Origin: Paulinella micropora | Lineage: Eukaryota; Cercozoa; Imbricatea; Euglyphida; Paulinellidae | Reading direction: 5' to 3' | Length of the DNA stretch: 22,500 nucleotides | Assembly (NCBI GenBank): GCA_019918135.1 | Contig: WBZZ01001336.1 | Span: 30,001 to 52,500, forward strand | Shown here: one piece after another, positions 7,600 to 15,445 of the stretch | How the letters are laid out: each line of letters opens with the position of its first letter | Numbering within the stretch: the stretch's first letter is position 1 | Program-made: the position numbers and the translations under genes | Notes under the pieces: model-generated | What the model saw: only the letters and a program-made list of their open reading frames with translations | Told to the model about the DNA's origin: nothing | The model's database searches: none

Positions 7600-10500
7600 C
7601 TATATCATCAGATCCAGATCCTGGACATGTGCCTCCATTGGGTCACCGGGGTCAGCCGATCCCAACGCATTGTCAGAACACCAAACAGACATAGCAGCAA
7701 CAGCAACAGCAGGGGCAGATGGGGGCTGTGAAGTGCATGAAGAGCTAGATGCGAGGGTGTTAGCTGAAGAGAAAAACTCCGAGACACTACGCTGCGCTCC
7801 CGAACCCCTCTCTCTAGCCAGGACGTCCACTCTGCGCGGACGGCCGCGCCGCGCAACATCAACGTCACTTGGGGGAGAGGGTGGGACAGAAGCTGATGGA
7901 ACCTCAGTGAGGTCAATCACCTCCTCGCCCCCATCCTCCACCCCAAGCTCCTCCCTTTTACCCTCCCTAGCAGACCAACACTCAGACACATATGATCCAA
8001 ACAACACATCCAACTTTGGAGGGGGACGCAACGCTGTAACCCCTAACAACGCAGCAAGCCTAAAGTTACTGCGGAAGCGCGACTTCCCCTGAAAAAACTT
8101 ACAAAACAATCGTGATTGATCCACAGGCGACATATCATCCCAACCCTGCCGCACAGAGCCCTCCCGCTCCCGCCCAAGCAACACATCCTCCACCACAACC
8201 TCACCGCCTACGACCTCACCACCCTCCTCACTCCCTCCATCCCCCTCAGCAGCCCCCACAGCCATGCCACCGAGCCTCTGCATACTCAGCAACAGCTGCT
8301 TACGTCTCCCCTCATGCATGGGGCAATCCCATAAGAAGTGCGCAAGGGACTCATTGCCATCATCATGACAACAGAAGCAGCGAGGGGACATGCCACTGAC
8401 CAACTTGCTGCGGTACAACCGAAGGCGGTTGTTGCAGCTGAGCAACCTTCTCCGAAGCAGATTATAATGCGCATCATCAAGGGCTACCCATCTTGGGAAC
8501 TCCTTAGTTCCAAAGACTTGTCTTAGGATGACTCGCAGGCCATCAGTAAGATCGCTGCCTGCCTCTCGCTTGTCCCACATCAGTTGCTGCACCATCTTGA
8601 CGTCTTGCTGAAGGGCCCACTTGTCCACAGTCAAAAACCAACCCTCGAGGTCCTTCTCTGAGCTATTTAGGAGCTCCTGAAGCCCTTGTTGTAGATCCAT
8701 TGAGTCCCTGATAGCGCCTTCGGCCTCCGCAGTCCAGTCGGATTTGACTTGAGATGCGATGACAGGAAATCGCTTCTCCGGTAGAACACGCAGCCGTCCA
8801 TAGAACTTCAGTTGCGCCGCCCGCCGCAAACGCTCCGCACTCAAAGAGCGCGCCAGAAAGAGTGTAATCCACTTGCTTGTCTTAGGGCTGATGCCGAGAA
8901 TCATCCTCATGGGGCGCAGCATTGCTGCCTCCAGCTTGGTGAGCTGCGATACGGGGGCACGCCAGACATCGAAGGCGTACTTCAGCTTGGCCCCCACAAG
9001 TTGATTCCAGCACATGAGACGATACCTAGCTTGTATCTCACCTGCACACCACAAAGAGTACCAACCTGCGGTGGCGACTTCAGTGACACGCGTAGCCCGC
9101 AGGGCCTGCTCCTTCCACTTCAGGTCGTCGGTGATAACCACTCCCAGGTACTTGTACTGACTGGTGACACAAAGCTTCTGGCCGCGAAACCACATTACGG
9201 GCTCACCTCGCTCCCTGATACTTGGTCGTTTCGCCTTGCTCGACGTGTAAATGGGCATGATTTCCGTCTTGCCGGGCTTCAAGTTGACTTCCAGCCTGTA
9301 ATCTTCCGCGAACTTGGCCACAGCATTGACCATCTTCTGGAGCTCGGTGCGACTGTGAGCGATGAGGGCCACGTCGTCCGCGTATAGAAGTGCCTTGATG
9401 TCGTTCAGCCGCTTCACATCCGTGATCTTGAGGGCACTCGCCAGCCGATCACACAGCTCATCCATAAAGACGTTGAAGAGTGTGGGAGAGAGAGGGGACC
9501 CCTGTTGGACGCCTACACCCTCCAGTACTTCGGGGGTGAGTGCTCCATCAACTAGCACTTGCGACGAAATCTGCTCGTAGCACCTGCGTAGCGTGCGCCA
9601 GAACTTGCCCCTTACACCCAGCTTCCAGAGCCTCTCAAATAGACCATCTCTCCAAACAGACGGGAAAGCCTTGCGTAGATCGACGAACAGGACATACGAC
9701 TCCCGCTTCTGCTGCTGACGCCCCTTCAACCTCTGCCAAAGGGTAAAGACCTGATCCGTAGTGCGACGCCCCGGGCGGAAGCCTCCCTGCTCTGGACGTA
9801 GCTTATCCGGGCCATCCACGAAGAGCGTTAGACGAGTAGCTAATAAGGACAGATACAGCTTACCAAGGCAACTAATAATCGAGATATCCCTCCAGTTGTC
9901 AGGATCCGTAGGATCCCCACCCTTGGGGATATTGACGATGATTCCCTTGCCCCAAGCTTTTGGAGTCCTCTCGGCTTCTCGAATCCAGTTGAAGTACTGC
10001 GTTAAGTAGCCATTGATGTAGGCGCCGCCATACTTGAGCATCTCGTTCTTCACTTTGTCCTCGCCACAAGCTTTGTGGTTATTCAGGGCACGTTGCCTTG
10101 CAAGGACCTCCTCTTGCGTGAACGGCTTGTCCAGCTCTTCGCAAGTGTCTTCACCTACTTCGTGCTCCTTCATAGCCCGGGCCACCTCATCTCTGAAGCG
10201 ATCGTTCCAGTGGAACTGCCGCTTAGCTTCGGCTTCCTCCCACTCCAGCGAGCCTGCTTCTGCACAGCACTCCACCACAACGGCCGCACTTGCCGGATTT
10301 TCCCGTGGCTTCACCGAATTTTTCCGAAATTCCTCCCACCGAGCGACCTTTTCCGGCAGCGTACATGCCAGTGAGCCATCCTCCCTTTGCACCGGCGCGG
10401 AGACCTTCGTTCTGCGTGCCCCGCCAAGCCGCTTCGCGAGTAGCCAAAAGCGCTTTGAGGATTGTTCGCGTTGACATTTGACCGCTTCTTCCTGCACTTG

Positions 10501-12711
10501 CTTGAAGGAGGCGGACTTCTTGGCCCGAGTTGCCTTCCGAATTTGCTTGCGGAGCCGTAGCCAATTCAGACGGGCTTCCGCATTCGATTCATCCCTCCTG
10601 TATGCTGCGTAGGCCTCCCGGCGCTGCTGAATGAGCTCCTTTAGCTCCCCGTCGAACCAATTGTTGGTGAAACGGGGTCGTATACATCTGGAGCCAAGGA
10701 CCCGGTGCGCCGCCATTCGGAAGGACTGCGCCACTCGCTCGGTGACGTCATCGACCACCCGTTGGCTGTCGGCACCACCCGATAGGTCAAGCTCAGGCAG
10801 CTGATGCACTCCAAGCTTCTGTAGGCAATGCTGGAATACGTCATCGAACTTGTCGCGTAGATAATCCAGCGCTTGCTTCGCAGCGTGATCATTACCCGAG
10901 ACACCAGCACCAATAAGCTTATCAACACGAAAGGACCTGTAAGGTCTCGCAGCCCGCTTTGGCCGGCGCTGGCCGCTCCACGTCAGTTCGGCCCATACTG
11001 CCTTGTGGTCCGTATCAAGATCATCTTCGCATACTCCGAACTTTGCTCCAGATGCCAAGCCAGGCGACGCGCAGATGTAATCGAGGAGGTGCTTGCCTGT
11101 GCCCATGCCGCGCTGCTCACGCCGGGACCACCAGTAGGACCCTTCCACTGGGCACGAGAAGCCGCTCAGATTTCGCAGGCCCGTAGCGACGAGGACAGCC
11201 GCGAGTCTCTTGCCGTTCTCCGAACGTACCTGTGCTCCCTTATCATCGACCTCCCCGTGTTGACCGACGATGCCCTCCTCTTTTTGGCTGCATGCCGGCC
11301 CGAGCTTCGCGTTGGCATCCGCCACCGTGACCACAAGACCTTTGGCTCCAAAAAAAGCTATAGCTGCCTGCCAGGCCGCATACGCCTCTGACGACTCTTC
11401 TTCCGGCGTTTCCTGGGGAAAGTAGCCGTTGCCCACATAGATATCCTGAGCGCCGGTAACACCCGAGGCGATACGCAGCCACACTTGCTGCCGGTGGTCG
11501 ACGGGGGCTGACACCAGGTTGCAATACGGACCAAGGAAGTTAGCAACCGCGAATAGAACCCCACCCTTGCAGCGATTTTTCTCGCTGACCTCCGCAGGTT
11601 TTCCAAAAATCCGGAATCCATCCAGGCTGCATTTGGAAAGTTGCTTCTTGCCCATGCGGTGCTCCTGAGCCCCGATGACTAGCCAGCCCTCGTGCTTGTA
11701 GAATGATGCCCATTCCGCCGTGCCTACGTTGTCGTATCCCGTTTTACCCTGCCAGTTGTGACTCGCGACGAGTAGCTTGAAGCCGGTATCGAACTGCTTG
11801 GAGCGGTGCTTCTTGGCTCGTTTCCGGACCCGACGGCCGCGCTTGGCTTCCGCCCTCGTGCTGCCCCCCTCTGCAGGTGCTTGCGCAGGTTGGTCCCCCA
11901 CTGCACTGGCCGCCGAATGCAGGGGCACCACATGCATATCAGCACACTCAGACACACACTTAGGTGCATCGGCAGCCAATTCCGAAGACACCACCTGCAC
12001 ATCATCGACACATTCTTCATGCAGAGGCAAGACGCGATATCCCGTCGCAGCTTCCTCCTTCCGGACCGCCGCTTCCCCACGCAGATGGATGCGAATAAGC
12101 CTTCGGACACGTTCCCTGTCCCTGAACCTGCGCCCAAGGGCCACATTGACCCCTCTGCCGAAGAATTTGAGATGTTTGAGTTGCTGCAACGCCGTCTGCC
12201 TGCTGTCATCGTCCTCGTAGACCAGCTCCAGGTGACGAGACATTCGCTGGCCTTGCCACTCCATTACCGGGACCACCAGACCAAGACCGCTCATTTTGGA
12301 GGCGATCTCCTGTAGATTGGCGCGTTCTGAGAGCCCCCAGACAATCAGATTACGCCCGTCCTTGTCGTACCGATCTACCCGCCGGTACCGTCGAGGCGGC
12401 GGTGCCATCTGCCATATAGCGCCGCTCGCCTTATGTTGAAGCGCCGACCCGTGTGCCAGGTTTGGGGAGGAAGGATGAGGCGCAGCTAAGATAGCCTCTC
12501 CACGTGGTTCAGGAATTCCGTCATATACGCGAGCCCTCATCCTCCCATCCTGGGACATCGGGCCAGAGCCCGTCGAAGAGGCATTCCCACGGGGATTGTC
12601 CAGGTCTTCGGCGATTCTACCTTGTCCCATAAGGGCCACAGTGGTAGCTCCGTGCTTCGCGTATTTGTAATCCATTGAGAGTAGTAGACGGCCAATGTCG
12701 CTGGCCATCAC
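7600..12711 (-). CDS. LINE ORF: APE endonuclease-reverse transcriptase
   Basis: The protein has 1703 residues. An N-terminal segment, residues 119-195, looks like an RRM-type nucleic-acid-binding fold (NLIVWGL at its start), followed by a basic block (290-306). APE endonuclease is at about 312-577 with ASHNW (N319), AQEHR (E350), ADAN (D465, N467), LDYI (D544) and TDH (D568, H569). The reverse transcriptase is at about 865-1200 with LFVDLRKAF (D1011), GVQQGSPLSP and LLYADDVAL (D1112, D1113). A zinc knuckle C1445-x2-C1448-x9-H1458-x4-C1463 is typical of LINE C-termini. The 240-residue tail beyond it is rich in Gly/Glu/Ser. It holds VIDLT at 1598-1602, after two Glu, and QRSVSEFF at 1640-1647. 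The start is the first of two adjacent Met codons. Role: nick target DNA and copy its own RNA there. All catalytic residues are present. Confidence 0.95.
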   Translation of the reverse strand: MMASDIGRLLLSMDYKYAKHGATTVALMGQGRIAEDLDNPRGNASSTGSGPMSQDGRMRARVYDGIPEPRGEAILAAPHPSSPNLAHGSALQHKASGAIWQMAPPPRRYRRVDRYDKDGRNLIVWGLSERANLQEIASKMSGLGLVVPVMEWQGQRMSRHLELVYEDDDSRQTALQQLKHLKFFGRGVNVALGRRFRDRERVRRLIRIHLRGEAAVRKEEAATGYRVLPLHEECVDDVQVVSSELAADAPKCVSECADMHVVPLHSAASAVGDQPAQAPAEGGSTRAEAKRGRRVRKRAKKHRSKQFDTGFKLLVASHNWQGKTGYDNVGTAEWASFYKHEGWLVIGAQEHRMGKKQLSKCSLDGFRIFGKPAEVSEKNRCKGGVLFAVANFLGPYCNLVSAPVDHRQQVWLRIASGVTGAQDIYVGNGYFPQETPEEESSEAYAAWQAAIAFFGAKGLVVTVADANAKLGPACSQKEEGIVGQHGEVDDKGAQVRSENGKRLAAVLVATGLRNLSGFSCPVEGSYWWSRREQRGMGTGKHLLDYICASPGLASGAKFGVCEDDLDTDHKAVWAELTWSGQRRPKRAARPYRSFRVDKLIGAGVSGNDHAAKQALDYLRDKFDDVFQHCLQKLGVHQLPELDLSGGADSQRVVDDVTERVAQSFRMAAHRVLGSRCIRPRFTNNWFDGELKELIQQRREAYAAYRRDESNAEARLNWLRLRKQIRKATRAKKSASFKQVQEEAVKCQREQSSKRFWLLAKRLGGARRTKVSAPVQREDGSLACTLPEKVARWEEFRKNSVKPRENPASAAVVVECCAEAGSLEWEEAEAKRQFHWNDRFRDEVARAMKEHEVGEDTCEELDKPFTQEEVLARQRALNNHKACGEDKVKNEMLKYGGAYINGYLTQYFNWIREAERTPKAWGKGIIVNIPKGGDPTDPDNWRDISIISCLGKLYLSLLATRLTLFVDGPDKLRPEQGGFRPGRRTTDQVFTLWQRLKGRQQQKRESYVLFVDLRKAFPSVWRDGLFERLWKLGVRGKFWRTLRRCYEQISSQVLVDGALTPEVLEGVGVQQGSPLSPTLFNVFMDELCDRLASALKITDVKRLNDIKALLYADDVALIAHSRTELQKMVNAVAKFAEDYRLEVNLKPGKTEIMPIYTSSKAKRPSIRERGEPVMWFRGQKLCVTSQYKYLGVVITDDLKWKEQALRATRVTEVATAGWYSLWCAGEIQARYRLMCWNQLVGAKLKYAFDVWRAPVSQLTKLEAAMLRPMRMILGISPKTSKWITLFLARSLSAERLRRAAQLKFYGRLRVLPEKRFPVIASQVKSDWTAEAEGAIRDSMDLQQGLQELLNSSEKDLEGWFLTVDKWALQQDVKMVQQLMWDKREAGSDLTDGLRVILRQVFGTKEFPRWVALDDAHYNLLRRRLLSCNNRLRLYRSKLVSGMSPRCFCCHDDGNESLAHFLWDCPMHEGRRKQLLLSMQRLGGMAVGAAEGDGGSEEGGEVVGGEVVVEDVLLGREREGSVRQGWDDMSPVDQSRLFCKFFQGKSRFRSNFRLAALLGVTALRPPPKLDVLFGSYVSECWSAREGKREELGVEDGGEEVIDLTEVPSASVPPSPPSDVDVARRGRPRRVDVLARERGSGAQRSVSEFFSSANTLASSSSCTSQPPSAPAVAVAAMSVWCSDNALGSADPGDPMEAHVQDLDLMI

Positions 12712-13700
12712 CGCCGCGCCTCTTTACGCCGAGGAAAGCGCCCGTCCATGCAAATAGCATCGGCGGTATCTGCAACACACACTACACGCATTTCCGCCGG
12801 TGTCACTGGACGCTGCCGCGTCGCTTCGTGCCCTTCGGCGCCCGCCAGCACCCCCCAGCGTCGCCAGAACCTGCCTCACGCACTACACACACTCTCCATC
12901 GCATCGCCAACGCCTCTACTCTCATGCCTTATGGACTTTCAGCTGCTCCTAAAAATACACATCATGAGGTACGGGTGTCCCCGAGTGGAGCCAGATCGGA
13001 CGGCGTGCCGCTGAAACTCCTTCCCCCACGTGGGTATAGAAGGCGCGAACCTAGCGGTACCTATAGGGTCTTACAGACAAGTATAGTAATCCCAGCCGAA
13101 GCTGCTCAGTTAGAAATGCAACGGTGGAGGGTGTGAATGCATGGGGCAAGGCACGGCAACGCAGCAAGGCACTGACAAGGCATTGGGACCGACTGAAGCC
13201 CCTCTCCAACGTGCGCTCATCATGTGTTCCAGTTAGGCAACCCCGAAGAAGCGAAGATAGGGAGGAGACAAAACCCAGATAGGATGAAGATAGGATTAAC
13301 ATGAAGCCGAAATGGAGCCGAGTTGGAACAGGTCAACTCGGCCCCATCTCGGTTCAATGTGAATCCTATCTTCAACCCATCTCGGTACTGTTTCCTCCGA
13401 ATGCTCACCTCAACAAGATCACCAAACCGGAACTGGAAGCCCCCAGGCATTTACTCTGCAGGAAATTCGGCGAAAATGGGCTAACCAGGAAACCAGACCC
13501 AAACCAACAGCCAAGAAAAACGAGCCAACCAACAATCCAACAGACAACCCCACAACCTGCCTGGCCGAACCCCTACCGAGTAAATGCCCAGTTGAGAGTT
13601 GCGCATATCCTGGTGACCGCCCTCCCCAAGCGGTCACCTTCGTGGGGAGAGGCCCAACCACCTCCTCTTCCCATGGAGTGCCATCTTGTGCACCCCTCCA

Positions 13701-13701
<1 letters not shown>
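12712..13701 (-). other. LINE 5' leader
   Basis: Sequence between the ORF start and the 5' (AAT)n. No convincing second ORF: the open frames of about 80 codons lack recognisable motifs. It contains a long imperfect hairpin at 13286-13373. It may hold the internal promoter expected of a LINE, but no motif identifies it. Confidence 0.5.
13286..13373. other. Imperfect 88-nt hairpin in LINE leader
   Basis: The outer arms GAAGATAGGATT (13286-13297) and AATCCTATCTTC (13362-13373) are exact reverse complements. The inner arms CCGAGTTG and CAACTCGG are also complementary, around a loop of about 6 nt. CCGAAATGG/CCATCTCGG pairs imperfectly between them. Confidence 0.8.

Positions 13702-13738
<37 letters not shown>
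13702..13738. repeat. (AAT)n microsatellite at LINE 5' end
   Basis: Twelve AAT units in the same orientation as the 3' tail. This is the putative target tract. Confidence 0.9.
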
Positions 13739-13865
13739 TAGTGTCTTCTCGGAATTCTCACTAGTTTCTGGTGGCTATGCAAGGAGAAGGCATAATGTTG
13801 CCTTCTTTTTGCTTAGCCTTGACGCCGCTGCCGTGAACAATGTCATATTAATTCAGATGCGCGTG
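13739..13865. other. Short unclassified stretch
   Basis: No ORF, repeat copy or RNA gene seen. It includes a small inverted pair around AAGGAGAAGGCATAATGTTGCCTTCTTTTT. It probably belongs to the intron or flank upstream of the methyltransferase exon. Confidence 0.4.
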
Positions 13866-14018
13866 CGGTCACTTAGAGGTTAGTGATGGTCACTATGAAG
13901 CTAGTGATGGTCACTATGAAGTTAGTGATGGTCACTTTGAAGTTAGTGATGGTCACTTTGACGTTAGTGATGGTCGCTTAGAGGTAAGTGATGGTCACTT
14001 AGAGGTTAATGCATAACA
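13866..14018 (+). repeat. Palindrome array A4
   Basis: Six to seven units of AGTGATGGTCACT with spacers such as ATGAAGTT, TTGAAGTT and TAGAGGTT. It ends with a shortened border motif AATGCATAACATGTCAA, then GAGGAATAG. The end is about 45 bp before the splice acceptor of the next exon. Confidence 0.92.
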
Positions 14019-14063
14019 TGTCAAGAGGAATAGTAATAATAATAGTAATAATGTGTTTGGCAG

Positions 14064-14957
14064 GTTGGTGATACCTCGGCGTTGGAAGTGGAATCGGAAA
14101 TGCCACCTTGGGATTGTACCAGCTGTGGCAACATGAATAGGTTTTGTGTCACTGTATGCGTTCATGAGGATTGTGGGAATTCTAATCCTCGGTTTCTTCC
14201 GCCCGCTCCTGCCTGGCGGGTGCGACTAACGCAACAGTTGAGGGGACCTTTACCTATTAGGGACCTTGGTAGTGTAGGTGATGGGATCGGTGGGACCTTG
14301 ACTAGTCAATCCTTTGCGACATGTTTCGCAGGGATCCCCAGGGATGAAAAAAAAGACATGTGTCTATTGGATATTGGGTGTGCATCGGGAGATGTGCTTC
14401 TTTTTGCCTTGAGCGATGATTGGGCTGCAGTCGCTGGCATAGAGACCAGACATTTTGAGATAGCATTCCTTAGCAGGTATGAAAAATACAGCGTATTGTG
14501 GGCCGCACATGATAACTTGATAGGGGTTTGTTTAGATAAGAGCTGTTTCTGCTCAATAAGTTCATACAATCCATCTATCAACCGCGTTGTGTGGTCGAAG
14601 GAGTTGCCTGTTATTCGATGGGGTGTAGAAGCTCAAGCCGCTCGCGTTGGTTTAATACCACGTGCGTTGAACTGGAACAAGAACATAACAGTGTTCTTGT
14701 TCTGGAAAGGTTGGAAACCAGCCCATAAGCATAAAGTCCTGTTGAAAATAATCAAGGACGAGCGGGTAAAGTATATCATGGTTACTGATAGCTGTAAATC
14801 AAACAGCATGTCCCACGACCACAGGGATACTCTTGGAGCTTTGCTCTCGCAAGGGTTTTTCCTGAAATCATACAGAACTGTGTTAAAGCAGCGGGAAGTG
14901 GACAGGTGTACGCGTTTCTGCTCATGGAACGCATTGCCAAGCAAGGTTGAGGCATAG
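14064..14957 (+). CDS. Zinc finger + class I (DOT1-like) methyltransferase exon
   Basis: Open from an acceptor (TTTGGCAG|GTT) to TAG at 14955-14957. The first in-frame ATG is at 14100, so this is either the last exon of a longer gene or a gene starting there. The N-terminus has WDCTSCGNMN and further Cys pairs, resembling a RanBP2-type zinc finger (W-x-C-x2-C-x3-N, then two Cys) with an unusual loop. It is followed by a Rossmann methyltransferase core: LLDIGCASGDVLLFAL (SAM motif I, at about 14367) and VAGIE (acidic end of strand 2). The D-x-G-x-x-x-G ... G-x-E pattern is closest to DOT1-type histone H3 methylases, but it also fits other class I enzymes. The C-terminal half is unrecognised. 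Array A4 precedes it and A5 follows it. Confidence 0.65.
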   Translation, partial: VGDTSALEVESEMPPWDCTSCGNMNRFCVTVCVHEDCGNSNPRFLPPAPAWRVRLTQQLRGPLPIRDLGSVGDGIGGTLTSQSFATCFAGIPRDEKKDMCLLDIGCASGDVLLFALSDDWAAVAGIETRHFEIAFLSRYEKYSVLWAAHDNLIGVCLDKSCFCSISSYNPSINRVVWSKELPVIRWGVEAQAARVGLIPRALNWNKNITVFLFWKGWKPAHKHKVLLKIIKDERVKYIMVTDSCKSNSMSHDHRDTLGALLSQGFFLKSYRTVLKQREVDRCTRFCSWNALPSKVEA

Positions 14958-14970
14958 CCAGTTATCAGGT

Positions 14971-15005
14971 AATAATAATAATAATAATGATAATAATAAT
15001 AATAC
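14971..15005. repeat. Short (AAT)n microsatellite
   Basis: Begins 13 bp after the methyltransferase stop. Interrupted by GAT. Confidence 0.85.
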
Positions 15006-15029
15006 TGATAACAATAAAATTTGTGGCTG

Positions 15030-15247
15030 AATGCTAGTGATGATCACTACAATATTAGTGTTCATCACTAACGGATAAGTGATGGTTACTAAGCATGTAA
15101 TGACGAGCAATTAGTGATGTTCACTTAGAGGTTAGTGATGGTCACTTAGAGGTTAGTGATGGTCACTTAGAGGATAGTGATGGTCACTTAGAGGGTAGTG
15201 ATGGTCACTTAGAAGTTAGTGATGATCACTTAATGCATAGCATGTCA
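15030..15247 (+). repeat. Scattered palindromes then palindrome array A5
   Basis: Three irregular AGTG/CACT palindromes (15030-15095) are followed by about six clean 21-bp units (core AGTGATGGTCACT, spacer TAGAGGTT). The last unit (AGTGATGATCACT) is followed by AATGCATAGCATGTCAA, the same border as A2 and A3. Confidence 0.92.
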
Positions 15248-15259
15248 AGATAAGTAGGA

Positions 15260-15261
<2 letters not shown>

Positions 15262-15296
<35 letters not shown>
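15262..15296. repeat. (CT)n tract
   Basis: A pure CT run of about 34 bp between array A5 and the next coding-like stretch. It is placed like a polypyrimidine tract. Confidence 0.9.
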
Positions 15297-15297
<1 letters not shown>

Positions 15298-15344
15298 TTT
15301 GTGTTATTTTCCCGTTTATGAAAACTCACATCTCACGGAACTAG

Positions 15345-15438
15345 AAATTGAGGGAGCATTGTATGATGAGCATTTGGAAATGACGGAGCAGGCTTTCAGA
15401 GAGCGACTAGAACAGTGGGCATTGAAGACAAAGATTTA
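15345..15438 (+). CDS. Possible exon, acidic helical segment
   Basis: After an AG at 15343-15344 the frame reads IEGALYDEHLEMTEQAF and on to LEQWALKTKI, then TAG TGA. It has the composition of real coding sequence and lies in the same frame as the ORF that starts at 15446, with two stops between. I found no GT-AG intron that removes the stops and keeps phase. It could be an exon with a border I misjudge, or a decayed piece. Confidence 0.35.
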
Positions 15439-15445
15439 GTGACAG

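Larger units (their letters stand above)
7551..13701 (-). mobile_element. Full-length APE-type non-LTR retrotransposon (LINE)
   Basis: On the minus strand the element runs from an ATT tract at 13702-13738 to an ATT tail at 7551-7586. It has about 1 kb of 5' leader, one uninterrupted ORF of 1703 codons, only 12 nt between the stop codon and the tail, and no LTRs. Both ends adjoin (AAT)n of the same orientation, so no distinct target-site duplication can be read. An intact long frame suggests a recent, possibly active copy. The exact 5' end is an estimate. The clade is unassigned: it has APE endonuclease, no RNase H recognised and a single ORF. Confidence 0.88.

Noticed and set aside
7670..12315. 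Plus-strand frames of 100-190 codons opposite the LINE ORF
   Set aside because: They are shadows of the GC-rich minus-strand reverse-transcriptase gene and show no motifs.
7600..12711. Retrovirus or LTR element
   Set aside because: The order is APE endonuclease before reverse transcriptase, with no protease, integrase or LTRs, and an ATT tail: a non-LTR element.
6726..14064. Joining the SET exon to the methyltransferase exon through the GTGAGT at 6727
   Set aside because: GTGAGT is a perfect donor, but it lies across the stop in phase 2. Joining to 14064 gives an early stop, so I keep two genes.
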